Assembly (NCBI GenBank): GCA_026874595.1 | Contig: CM049306.1 | Span: 18,283,019 to 18,347,018 of the forward strand | From: Sipunculus nudus | Taxonomy: Eukaryota > Annelida > Sipuncula > Golfingiida > Sipunculidae | Direction: 5' to 3' | DNA: 64,000 nucleotides | Shown: positions 49,227 to 59,769 of the stretch, piece after piece | How the letters are laid out: each line of letters begins with the position of its first letter | Position numbering within the stretch: position 1 is the stretch's first letter | Notes under the pieces: generated by a model | Told to the model about the DNA's origin: nothing | Seen by the model: the letters and a program-made list of their open reading frames with translations, nothing else | Database searches by the model: none | Made by a program: the position numbers and the translations under genes

Positions 49227-49228
<2 letters not shown>

Positions 49229-49295
<67 letters not shown>
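49229..49295. repeat. (TA)n-(TG)n compound microsatellite
   Basis: About 16 TA then about 16 TG units, the right flank of the MITE. Confidence 0.9.
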
Positions 49296-49299
<4 letters not shown>

Positions 49300-51596
49300 A
49301 TATATTTGTTTATCGTCACGTTATACGTGGATCTTCATACTCTCAAGTCTCTGACTACACTGTCACATACCTTGCTTCAGTGAGTCGCACTGGTGTCTAT
49401 TTCATGAAAAATGAAATGTTGCAAGTGTTCGGGCCTAAATAACTGCTAGTTAAATCTGAACAAAATATAAACAATACACGTCTGAACAAGAACATATATA
49501 CCAGAATCGGGACATATGGCTTTATTTAATGTTTGAATCTAGATGCCTTACAGATACCGGTAAAGCAAATGTTTGATTGAACAATCGTACCAGACGTCCA
49601 CGCAGAGCAGGTGTACGCGAGTCATTTCAGTGGTTCAGTTGCCAGTGCAGTTCGATGTATCAAGGTCTGTAAAAGCGTAGCTTATTACCTACATTACAAA
49701 GTGTAGACAGGACTAATTAAGGCAATGGACTAAGGAAATCTGATCAGAATATATTGAAAGATTAATTCCATGATGGTACAATATCATTCTTGTCATCTTT
49801 TTACCTTCGCCCTCGTTAAAGATATTTTGTCATGGGACCCGGCGCTATGGGCTACGGGCCAGAGTTGAAAAATACATGTTTGAAAAATGTGTTTTATCAT
49901 TTAACTACGCGTTCCTTGTTTGTCGAGAGATTTCACTTAGACTAATGGCGCACAGCATGTGATACACTCTCCGTATTTCCTTAGGTGTAGCTGATACAAT
50001 GATGCCTACATATATTTAGCTTTCTTTTGTTTTAGCTTTTCTATTGTTCTATCAGAACACATCGTTGCTACGTAACATCACTACCGGGTCCTAATATTGG
50101 TATTGCCCGCGGTTTGGAACAGCTCAGCGCCTCATCTGCAAACAACAGACCGCAGACTCGGGGGGAAAAAAGTAATTGTCTCGTTACTGAAGCGGTCCGT
50201 CAATACGCCTGTCACACGAGCCATAGATCGAAGTGACATTATCAATACTCGGAGGTTGCTATAGCTTATTTTTTACATCCTATGAGGTTTTACCTGTGAC
50301 GTCATCACCGGAAGCGAGAAACAACTCTCTTAAGCTCAATCACGTGCCGACCATGTTCTGGAGTTGTGTTCGCCATCGATTTCTCTTGTTAAATGCGACA
50401 TGTAAAACGTTAACAAATGTCTCGTAAAATGACTTTCATCGGATATATCGCTCACGTTCTGGTTATTGTAACACCATCGTTGAACATTTGTGACTTGATA
50501 AAACCCGGGCTTTTATATCCCCAGGACGTTATTTTCGTGCTTTATTTCTGCAGCTTTATTAGCGTTTGTCCCATATAGTTTTATGTATGTTTTTTTTTAT
50601 TGTATCGCTCATAGATTAAGCCAGACAGAATGCCCACGGAGACTTATGGATCAGCCAAACAAGAAGATCGTGTTTCCTTTCAGTGTCTGGTTTTGAGTGT
50701 TACTGGTGGGAGGTTTTCCTTTTGCACAACCTGCTGAATTATTCATGATATTCGAATGTATTAATCTGTCTCATACTGGCTCGTTATGTCAGATCACGTT
50801 ATAAACGTGTGGAGCCACTCATAAAGTAAAAATTAGAGTACCAGTCTAGGATCGGCTGGTACTCATATACGCTATACCGTAAACACCCTACGTATACTGG
50901 CTTTTATCTCTGTCCTCTCCCAACTTTGCTTTCTAATCTTTATTTAAAATCCATGTAGGCGTTTGACCAAACGCGCCAAAATCAAGCTTCTAATCAAACC
51001 ATCTGCATAAACAACATTTCTTATCGGATGATTTTGATAATAAATTGAAAAGTTTTCAGTATCAATGGTAAATGGAATATAAGATCATACGCAAACACAT
51101 TACAGTCGAATATATTTATGGGCACCGAGTGGATATTCGAAAACTCTGGACAAATTTTAAAAAAAAAACGCACGTTTAATATTTCCCGGTTTTTGGTTCA
51201 AAACAAAAACAGAAATTAGTGCAGGAGAATTAGATCAAAATCGGATATTTTTTTTTTAAATAAGCAGAAACTAATTGAGACCATTTAATAGCTGTTATAA
51301 CCTGTGGGAAATGTTAAGTTTATGTCATAAAGTATCATCATTGGTATCATAATAGGTGGTGTCAGTAACGCTGAGTAGGCCTAATAGTATGTTTGTAATA
51401 GCAGGTCAATCGTCCTTAAACATGTAATTTGTTTTCTCCCAAAGTCCTTGAACTCGACAACCTTCGCAATCTATGAAATAAAAAAACACTCGAATAATTC
51501 TGACCCAACAGTACATTGTTAAGGAACCTAATATAAACAGATCACGTATGCGTGATGAACACAAATTTTGTATTGGAGATAAAAAAAATCAGATTC
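49296..51596. other. Intergenic, nothing recognised
   Basis: 50.1-50.45 kb is less AT-rich with words such as TGACGTCATCACCGG (CRE-like, about 50,297-50,304), but no gene follows convincingly on either strand. Confidence 0.4.
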
Positions 51597-52279
51597 TGTA
51601 ACACTAGGCAGCGTGAAATGTCTAGGGGAATGAATAAAGAAGTCAGTGGTTTTTTGTTAACAAATAACTATAATTTATTCTTTAAACAACCCTAACAATA
51701 CAATACACTAAATCAATAAAATTATACAGTAAAACAGCGTTATAGCAACAAGTCAATACAATCACACAGAAAGATAATGGTACAGTACCTCGATACCAAC
51801 ACCATCACAACGATAAGTCCTTTGAATGTAAACTCTCGGAGAATGACAGTCCAGTGGAAAGTTCTTGCAACAACACAGAAAGTAATCTGAAGTCCAAATG
51901 TATAAAATCCAGTAGAAAGTTCTTGAAAATCTATAATTGCCGCATTCGTCCGATAAGGTCCTGACACACGCTTCTGCGTCCGCTGGAATCTGCTCTGCTG
52001 TCTGCCCCCTGGTTCAAAACAACAGCCCCTTTATATACCTTCACACCCCAAGCCGGGAAATTTCCACTTCTCGAACAGTCTATAAGGACCCTACTCAACA
52101 GTAAACACGCGTTTCAGGAATTCTCTAGAAAGACATAGCCGTGTGTCTCTACACATACCAGGCTCATCACTCGACCCACGACCAGGCGTGAAAATCCAAG
52201 GCTCACATGACAACGAGAGTTCAACCAGTACGGATTAAACATAAAATGTAACAACAACACGAGTTACGCCCGTGTCACA
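51597..52279 (-). mobile_element. LTR-like sequence with TATA promoter and poly(A) signal
   Basis: On the minus strand the segment starts TGTGACACGGGCG (52,279) and ends TGTTACA (51,597), matching the TG...CA rule of LTRs. It carries a consensus TATA box (TATATAAAGGGG, plus 52,026-52,037) about 240 bases in and AATAAA (plus 51,674-51,679) about 355 bases further, the U3-R-U5 order. Just upstream of the TATA box are paired GAAnnTTC and TTCnnGAA words like a heat-shock element (52,057-52,075). A 16-base motif (CCAGTRGAAAGTTCTT) is repeated at 51,851 and 51,909. No primer-binding site, polypurine tract or matching 5-base duplication was seen, so a solo LTR or a host promoter plus first exon are both possible. 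Confidence 0.4.
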
Positions 52280-52467
52280 CAATAAAAGAGCACCTTTAAC
52301 AACATCATAGACACTATAGTAGACGCATTTTGATTTTATAATTATGCTTCATGTAATGGTAAAAATTTTTCTGTTTGGTAATTATGCTTTGCAGGTTTTA
52401 TTAAAGAAGGCATTTGTCCACTTTGTTTGGCACGTTCAAACACTAAAACATACATACACAAGCATCT

Positions 52468-52468
52468 A

Positions 52469-52522
<54 letters not shown>

Positions 52523-52530
52523 ATATATAT
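52468..52530. repeat. (CT)n-(TA)n compound microsatellite
   Basis: About ten CT units, then TA units with one TT interruption, directly abutting the element at 52,531. Confidence 0.9.
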
Positions 52531-52682
52531 TGTTACGAAGACAAATTGTTCAGGGGAAAATATCGGGCCGATCCCGGATTCGAACCAGTGTCGGTGGCGC
52601 ACAAGTCCGGCGTACCAACCGCCTCGCTAGCAAGGCAAGCTTCCTTAGCGAGACAGTTTGGTCCGCTTTTATGACACCCCGT

Positions 52683-52686
<4 letters not shown>
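52531..52686 (-). mobile_element. 156-bp element: TGTTACG...CGTAACA ends around a tRNA-like pol III promoter
   Basis: Both ends are inverted copies of TGTTACG and both abut (TA)n. Read on the minus strand, the inside has a hairpin (CTCGCTA...TAGCGAG around AGG/CCT), then an A-box-like TAGCGAGGCGGTTGG and, about 45 bases later, a perfect B box GGTTCGAATCC. The tRNA-like part therefore overlaps the hairpin. No open frame. It could be a tRNA-derived SINE captured by a TIR element, a very short LTR (ends TG...CA), or a MITE of its own type. Confidence 0.65.

Positions 52687-52731
<45 letters not shown>
52687..52731. repeat. (TA)n array, right flank of the 156-bp element
   Basis: About 22 TA units. 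Confidence 0.9.
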
Positions 52732-52736
<5 letters not shown>

Positions 52737-53804
52737 ATATAATAAACACATTGGTGAAACGTAAAGTGAGTTGTATCCCTTAATACAATCATTTAAATAT
52801 CTAACCCAAGGGCTCAGACATTTGAAACATATACAAACATATGGTGATACGATTCTGTTTGTTCTTGCTTAAGAATTGTGTCAGTCTCACTAAAAAGTCC
52901 GAATAACCATATGGTTTTCGTTACAATATACTCACCCGTCAAGGGCTCGACCTTATAAGACTGCCCGAGGCTTCACTTTGATAGAGACATAAAGAACGAT
53001 TTGATGTGTTTCACTTGATATATAAGTGGCCTAATGGGGGGTAAATGGATAAATAGCCATTCTTGTGAAGTAGTATATGCAAACATGGACACTTGACACT
53101 TACATGCAACACACACGCAATTATATCAAAAGAAAATGCAGCTTCTTTATGTTGTGTTATTATTTACTCTGAAGATTTTCATTCCTTTCTCTTGTGTAGC
53201 TGTATAGAAACCACATGTGACATAACTTAAAGGACATGACACCTTACATGGTCATCTAAGACCATCTTATATCCATGATAATAACATATATAGCAATTCA
53301 TACACACAAAGACGCACATGTCTGCAAGAAAAATAGTCCTCCATCGAAAGGGTAAAAACTACTTAACCTCCTAGAGACCACTTATACTGGCAGCTTTTTT
53401 ATAAGATACATGTCATGAACATTTAAGGGAGCTTATTCCAATATAGTTTGTCTATTACCTAAAGATAATCATTTTATAGAAATAGGCAGAATAAAGCCTA
53501 TCCCACCACACACAGGCTGTCTGTTTTTGTTATATCCAGGTATTTATAACAAGTGGAGGGCCCGCCAAAATAATCAAAACACATTCAACCACGACATCTG
53601 GCGGGGAGTCAGACAAACCATAGTTTTGCAAAGGGCGTTTTGCTAATAATTACTGTTCAACATATGTAGATATGCAACCAACCGCCTTAGATTACACGGT
53701 TTTCCTGTCTGTTAACATTGCTGCGTTTACTAACAGCTTGTAAATGATCAAGCTCATATTTCCTTCACAGAGGCCTGATAAGAACTTTTCTTAACAGGAA
53801 GTAC
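52732..53804. other. Intergenic, nothing recognised
   Basis: AT-rich; no supported exon or element. Confidence 0.4.
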
Positions 53805-54302
53805 CTAGAGTTCATTACAATATACGCCGAGTAAAATATAAATCACATGAAGTTTATAGAAAAGTTCGATGAATAGCGGACTCTTAATTACATGTGCCCC
53901 GAACATCAAAGGAAGGCGATTCCTTGATTGACAACTGTAATACCAGGAAAATAACAACCAGTTTGCATATACAATCCGAAAAGCCGTAACTGCAGCAAAA
54001 TGTGTACTTTGCTGTACCACTAGGCATGTTTTATAGGGAAATATTTCGGAAACAATGCCAACAGTGTTAGAGTAGGCAAAAATTCCGTTTCTAATGGAAA
54101 CCGATTCCGATGTAGAAAATGGAGCAAAAGTCAGCTCCCTTGCTATCTTTGCATTATATGGTATCTGATAACATTTCTGCATCTGAGGCGGTCGGTATGA
54201 ATCGATGATACTTTGTATAAGGGGCTGTCTCTGTACATCAAGTGATTTGATAAGAACAACAACATGTCGATAGAGATTATTATCTAATCTTCTAAGAGTC
54301 AC
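53805..54302 (-). CDS. Possible exon, unrecognised (up to 165 codons open)
   Basis: Long for a chance frame in this AT-rich region. It is entered near 54,302 after an acceptor-like CTTTACCGTCTAG and has no ATG start. The first half is protein-like: LRRLDNNLYRHVVVLIKSLD, then PLIQSIIDSYRPPQMQKC and FSTSESVSIRNGIFAYSNTV. The second half (AVTAFRIVYANWLLFSWYYS and after) looks like unselected AT-rich translation, so a real exon, if any, probably ends near 54,020-54,050. No family recognised. Confidence 0.25.
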   Translation of the reverse strand: MTLRRLDNNLYRHVVVLIKSLDVQRQPLIQSIIDSYRPPQMQKCYQIPYNAKIARELTFAPFSTSESVSIRNGIFAYSNTVGIVSEIFPYKTCLVVQQSTHFAAVTAFRIVYANWLLFSWYYSCQSRNRLPLMFGAHVIKSPLFIELFYKLHVIYILLGVYCNEL

Positions 54303-54492
54303 GCTAGACGGTAAAGTTTATAAGTTACTCTACTCCAGCCATTATAGGTAACACATACGACAGGTACTGCCACCTGGCGGCAAACAAATAACTAATTTAT
54401 CTTAGCGTCGTGCAATGCTAGTTTGTTTGAGAGGAAGCACAGAACGTCCGGACTAATGTATTTCTATTGAGACAGAGAATTACTTTGTACTT

Positions 54493-54690
54493 CAGGGGCG
54501 GATCCAGGATTTAGGAAAAGGGGGGGTTCAACCCAGGAGGACAAAAGAAAACCCTAAAAAAAGGTTCCCAGGTCTGGAAAAGGGGGGGTCCAAGCCGCAA
54601 AATTTTGTCTGAAGCCCTTAAAAAAACGTTATTCCTGATGGAAAAGGGGGGGTCCGGACCCCCTGGACCCCTCCCCTGGATCCGCTTCTG
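54493..54690. mobile_element. G-rich MITE, CAGGGGCGGATCC family, best preserved copy, TSD TACTT
   Basis: Left end CAGGGGCGGATCCAGG and right end CCTGGATCCGCTTCTG are inverted at 14 of 16 positions. TACTT precedes (54,488-54,492) and follows (54,691-54,695) the element. Inside, GGAAAAGGGGGGGTYC occurs three times, so the element is internally tandem. No transposase. Sister copies: 4,937-5,120 and 30,630-30,875. Confidence 0.8.
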
Positions 54691-54695
54691 TACTT

Positions 54696-56333
54696 TACAC
54701 ATGTAAGTGGAGTTGGTGTTCTCATGACTCCTGTTTTGATATATTTTGAATGATTTAAAATGAAATTCACGAGTCTTTATTTTAACAGCTTTCTCTTTGC
54801 CTCGGAGCTCAAACTATCTGCTTAGAAATCTTGAAAAATAGTCGAACTCACCATAAGCAACATTTCGTTCAGAGTGATTTTTAATAAAGATAATAATTTA
54901 AGTATAACTGTTACTCGGACCGGGTTTTCTTACTCGAAGATTGACTATATTCCGTTTCATCCCCTCATGTCGACCTGTTTTTTGCTATGAACATTTTTAT
55001 TAGTTACATTTAAAGGGAAACAATTATAGTGGAGAGTAGAGGTTAAAAGGACCTTTTTTCAACAGGGTAAATAAATACCTACCTTCTACCTTATTTAAGA
55101 AACAAAATTATTAGAAAATATGAGAAATCAGTCTACATTTTACAACATATCAGACCCACTTATGGCGGTCAAGGTCATTGGTCACATGCAAAAACAGCCT
55201 CAACTGACAGGTGCTGATTGGATGATCTCATGTAAACACTCTAAAAAATATAACCAGCTAAAACAAAGATGGCTACTTATGAAGGGACACATCATATCTG
55301 CCAGATCATGGTGAAGTGACCTAAATGTTGTGAAACATAAACGTGGGATTTATTATAAAATTCTTAATTGCAATATTAGGTTGTCACCTCCATATGTAGT
55401 TTTCTAGGAAATAATTGAAAAATATAAACTTTTTAGAAAATTATCTACAAAAGCAGGTGGACAGCAAGTAATGAAACAGACTATAGTACTTGCATCTAAT
55501 GAACTCAAACTGACCTGTACATCATACTTTAACATTGTTGAAAAATTAAAAATATGGTGAAAATATCTGTCTGATCAACATTATCTTTAAATTTACAATA
55601 TGTCTATAAAAGAGTGCATTCTCCAGTGCATTACAAAATATACATTGGCTGCAGGTTGAGATGAGGCAGGATAAATCTTCTTCCATTCCTACAGATACAT
55701 TTCAGTTTTTTAGTTTTTTTTTGTTCCATTCCTTTAGGGCATTCTGATTGTACCTATGACGGGATGATTGAAGTGACGGAATAGAATACATAGGACGTCA
55801 TGATTAAATAAACTGAACAAAATGTTCAATCACTTTGCCTTCGCCAAACTAGCAAAAGAGACATATGTTAACTCAGAGAGCCATCTGGCGGAGATCGTCG
55901 AATTTACTCTATGAATATCTTCTTGCGCCATCAGCTTAGACAGCTGTCTTACCATAACACCACAAACTTGACCATTCACATAATATATCATAAAATGTAA
56001 TAAAATATTGCTTTTTTGTCTATATGTGTGATTGCTCAGTTATATAAATACTTCGTTCATTTTTGTTGCGTGAGTAAACCCAGTTCAGGAACTAATCAAA
56101 TGATCAAACATGGGTTGGGAGTTTTATAAATTCTGCTATAACATCCGCTAGGTGATCTATTTGGTTCTACGAAAATATCATATGTAGCATTTGCTATCCT
56201 TTAAGCGAATAAGTGTATAATGGCCACCCTGATCACCTAGATAACTTTATCAGAGGCGTGGGAAGCAGATCAAAAGTGGAGGGGCCAAATTGATATTTAT
56301 GATTTATAAAGATGATGGTGGATGTATATGTAC

Positions 56334-56411
<78 letters not shown>

Positions 56412-57990
56412 ACTATGAAAATATTTTAAAAAGGGGGCGAAACCAAATATTCAAATGGGGGGGGGGGGGGTCTATAGTAGAAGAGGTTTTGCAGCTGACG
56501 TCACAGGTCATGCGATCCCTTGTTTTCAGCCATATTGGACGGCCTTGCCTTCTGACTCGGAGACCATTGTATTTGTCCAGGCTGGATGTCAAATTAACAC
56601 CATGGTGTTTGACTGTGATGCTGTTGTATGTACAAACTGACAAGGGAAGGTCCCTAGTTTATCGTTTTCTTGTTTCCCAGCTGAGAGATAGAGTATAGGG
56701 TTAACAATGGACAGCAGGTGTCAAACTGCAAAGGCTGGAGCCCACGGATACCTTATGCTGGGCAGTGTCACTTCAGTAGCTGTACATGTTAGCTGTATAT
56801 CACTAGCATGGACCTGCCTTTAGGACACGTGGCTGTACTTTTTCTCCAATATAACATCTATAAAACACCTGAGCTTTAGGCCTCTTTTAAATAATTTTCA
56901 AAATAAATTCTGATTAAAATTTTTTTTTACCTGAGAATTTTTTGTTTTTTAGTCTAACTAGACCAAGAAAATGGGGGTTTGTGTATCTCCCTTTTTAACC
57001 ATCCTGGCCTAATGCAGTGAAGCTCAAAATACCTCTCCAAGCAGGCCCAAACAAACATGTCTTTGATTGGCCACAGATTTATAAAAAAAAATTAACCAAT
57101 ACTGTCAATTTTATTACAGATTATGCTTAACATACTTAAAAATCAAACAATGTGGTGTTTTTGATGCTCCATCACAAGATGGCTAGAACCAACCAGAGAA
57201 AGCCAGGCCATTCACTACTCTCCTTCAGGTTCAGGGCTTGGTGACCCCAGCTAGGTCATGTAGACAAATAGGACCACGTGAACTTTACTGGACATAAGGT
57301 TGCCTTCGGTGTCCAGCTAAAATTAACAATAGTTGCAGGTTGCAAAGTCAAGTATAACAATTAAAAGTTCTCAACTATATTCCTTGAATTTGTCAACTGC
57401 GCATTCAAAGGTGGGCGTACAGGCACTGGTATACGGTGTTTCATCTGTAAATCCTAGTGTCACAAGACACAATATGAGGAGAGGCCACAGTAATAATATG
57501 TATAGACAAAATACCACACAGCAAAACATTCACAACATACACAAAGTTTAACATTAGTTATGTATAAGCCTTGATAGCCATAATAACATACCTTTTTGAA
57601 ACAATAATTGTTACATTTAAAGAAAACTTTGGAAACAAACAAATGATATAATGCACAATGGAAATTTAGACATATATCTTGTAATTAAAACAGACAATTG
57701 TTATAGCAAGGCTGTATTTAAGAGAAGATAAATGTTACAACATTCCTCTCTCACCAGATCATGTCCCCCAATTGTTCGGCCAGGCGAGTTCTCCTTAAGA
57801 GAGGGGGCCATGGAAAATCTTGGGAGGGGGCAGAATGTAGAGAGAGGACATTTAACAGAAAAAAAGAACACCACTTGTGGATGATTAAGTCTAGCTCTGA
57901 CTTGTGGTCAGAGAACAAGAACTAAACAGCACCGTGACATGCAGACCCGTTTACAGCAGCATTTTTGAAGTCATAGATAATTTTTTGCAG
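54696..57990. other. Intergenic; one TA array and G-rich MITE debris
   Basis: At 56,252-56,290 AGAGGCGTGGGAAGCAGATC and GTGGAGGGGCC resemble a left end of the G-rich family; AAAGGGGGCGAAACC and a 13-base G run near 56,457 may be its interior. An open frame at 55,120-55,314 has an ATG start but no domain. No supported gene. Confidence 0.4.
56335..56411. repeat. (TA)n microsatellite, interrupted
   Basis: About 37 TA units with one AA/TAATA interruption near 56,384. Confidence 0.9.
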
Positions 57991-58280
57991 GAAGCACCAG
58001 AATGAATTTAAACGAATGGCATGGACTCTCTAGAACAAAGTGTCTGTCAAAGTGCCAGGATCTCTCAGGAGAAAATGTAACAGCCGGCTTAAAATGGAAT
58101 GATTATGAGTCAGAAGATAATGGCGCTAAAGTCAAATATTACACAGAGAATATTGATCATCATATTATCTCTGTAAAGCCTCACTCACACGAACTTGAAA
58201 TCATGACAGGATTCCAGCAAATACTGTGGACCCTTATACAGTCAAGGCTCAACTTCTCCGAATGTTCAATAGTTTCCTAA
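57991..58280 (+). CDS. Possible terminal exon, unrecognised (~95 codons)
   Basis: A consensus-like acceptor (GATAATTTTTTGCAG, ending 57,990) leads, in phase with a two-base remainder, into STRMNLNEWHGLSRTKCLSK and on through KWNDYESEDNGAKVKYY and HIISVKPHSHELEIMTGFQQ to TAA at 58,280. The sequence is hydrophilic, contains four cysteines and a sequon (NVT), and reads like protein. AATAAAG follows about 100 bases after the stop (58,383). It may also start at its own ATG (58,002) as a small protein. No family recognised. Confidence 0.35.
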
Positions 58281-58382
58281 ATGCATTTCAATTTTACATC
58301 TCTTTATAATCATAATCATTGAATGATAATGTGATTTATATGCAAGGAACAAATCATTCTTCCTCTTTAAAACACACAATAC

Positions 58383-58388
58383 AATAAA
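58383..58388 (+). terminator. Candidate AATAAA polyadenylation signal
   Basis: In ATACAATAAAGTGCAATAG, about 100 bases after the candidate exon's stop codon. Confidence 0.35.
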
Positions 58389-59515
58389 GTGCAATAGCAC
58401 CATGCACAAGGGGCAGTTAAATATCTTAATACTCAAGAAGAAAGGGATAGAATAATCAATAAATTTCTCACAGGAACCTCATTTTTTGAGCACATTTAAT
58501 TTAGGAGATTGTGTATAAGTAAATAGAGGGCTTTGCATATATTACAAGTAAAGGTAAAACACTGAGCATGCTGGATGTTAACAGAGCCGTTAAATAGTTG
58601 CGGTTGAAAATATAAGGGGGGGGGGGGGGGTAGGCAAAAGTGACATGTTTCAGGGTATACAATCCCAATAACAAGAAAATTTCAAAACTACAGTATGATT
58701 TATCTAATAACTGTAGATAAAATGGTATATGTAATTTGACTAAGGCAACAGAATTTGTTGTGCCCTTTTTATAAATAACTAATTAAATCCTATCTCCATT
58801 GTTGCTAGACAAATCATTATGTGAATATTTTTTTTTTCAAAATGAGACTTGGTTGGCTTTAGTCTTTGAGAAAAGTACACCTAAAGATAATTTTAACCTA
58901 AGTCTACCGCTTTAAGTTAACTGTAAATATATTGATTAACTGATTGATGAAAGGTATTTTTATTTACTTTCTATACAATAGAATTATGAAAGATTATTTG
59001 GGGTAACAAGAACACCTTTTTCTTTACCATATACCAGTTTAACAAATCAAGCAGAAAATGCCCTTACACTTACAGGTCATATGGAATAGAACCTAAATAG
59101 TGTACAGCCTAACAGATCAGTTTACGTAACTAAATGAGCTGTAATTATTTCAGTAGTTTGGTGTAGAGGTAGGGATCAGAATGGTTACAGAGCATGCCAC
59201 AAAGTGCTTGTCAGCCTCTCAACTTCAGCAGGTCTTCAGGGACTGTCATGAGAACACTTGACTGGGACTGTTTCAAGTTCGGCATTTGTGTAAGTCTACG
59301 TATGCTGCTGGTACAGCAATCAGGGCTGTTCTCTTGTTGGGCTGCATAAAATATGGATCTAAATCATCACAAAATCATTTTTTCTTAAGTGTGACCTAAG
59401 GCTACCGACCCTTAACTTATCTGTCTACTTTGACAGTTTTATACTCAGGGAGTACCCCTCTGGCTTGACCTGTGGTCTGCTGACAAGCTAAGGCCGTCCA
59501 AGATGGCAGCATAAA
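58389..59515. other. Intergenic, nothing recognised
   Basis: G run at about 58,617-58,630. AT-rich; no supported exon. Confidence 0.4.
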
Positions 59516-59519
59516 CAAA

Positions 59520-59660
59520 CTCCACGTGCTGTCTGTGACGTCAGTGCCAAACCTACTCCAAGTGCTGGTGCAGGCGTCTGTTGGAGAGACTACTCGTCTC
59601 TATGATTGGCTGAGAGCAGCGGGGGCCATAATATAGCGGGGAACCAGTCTACCCTGCACC
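59520..59660 (+). promoter_or_regulatory. Promoter-like cluster: E-box, CRE, CCAAT, AT-rich box
   Basis: In order on the plus strand: CACGTG (59,523-59,528), the full CRE TGACGTCA (59,536-59,543), an inverted CCAAT box in GATTGGCTGAG (ATTGG 59,605-59,609) and a TATA-like CATAATATAG (59,629-59,637) followed by GGGG. This spacing is that of a strong pol II core promoter, placing a start near 59,660. Downstream, ATGGACTCTACGT is followed by GTAAGG (a donor), and a second donor-like AAG|GTGATT lies at 59,768, so a first exon of a gene running rightwards is possible. CRE and CCAAT would indicate cAMP/stress or housekeeping control. Confidence 0.45.
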
Positions 59661-59769
59661 TAGCATCGTTTCAAGCCCACTTTGCGCAAAAAAAAACAAC
59701 AGAGCTACATGGACTCTACGTGTAAGGATGTTTACACGTTTTAACTGGTTTTCTCGCTTCGAAACAAGG

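Noticed and set aside
52540-52640. A functional tRNA gene on the minus strand
   Set aside because: Good A- and B-box words, but no proper acceptor or anticodon stem; the A box overlaps a hairpin of the element.
52344-52742. 132-codon plus-strand frame with IYIYIY and SLSLSL runs
   Set aside because: Translation of CT and TA microsatellites flanking the 156-bp element. The same holds for the frames over the TA arrays at 14.0, 20.7, 31.1, 34.5, 56.3 and 61.2 kb and the GA/CT arrays at 3.4 and 36.3 kb.
54360-54385. Another CTCF-like motif (TGCCACCTGGCGGCA)
   Set aside because: Shares only part of the core and is nearly self-complementary; too weak beside the 33.8-36.2 kb matches.
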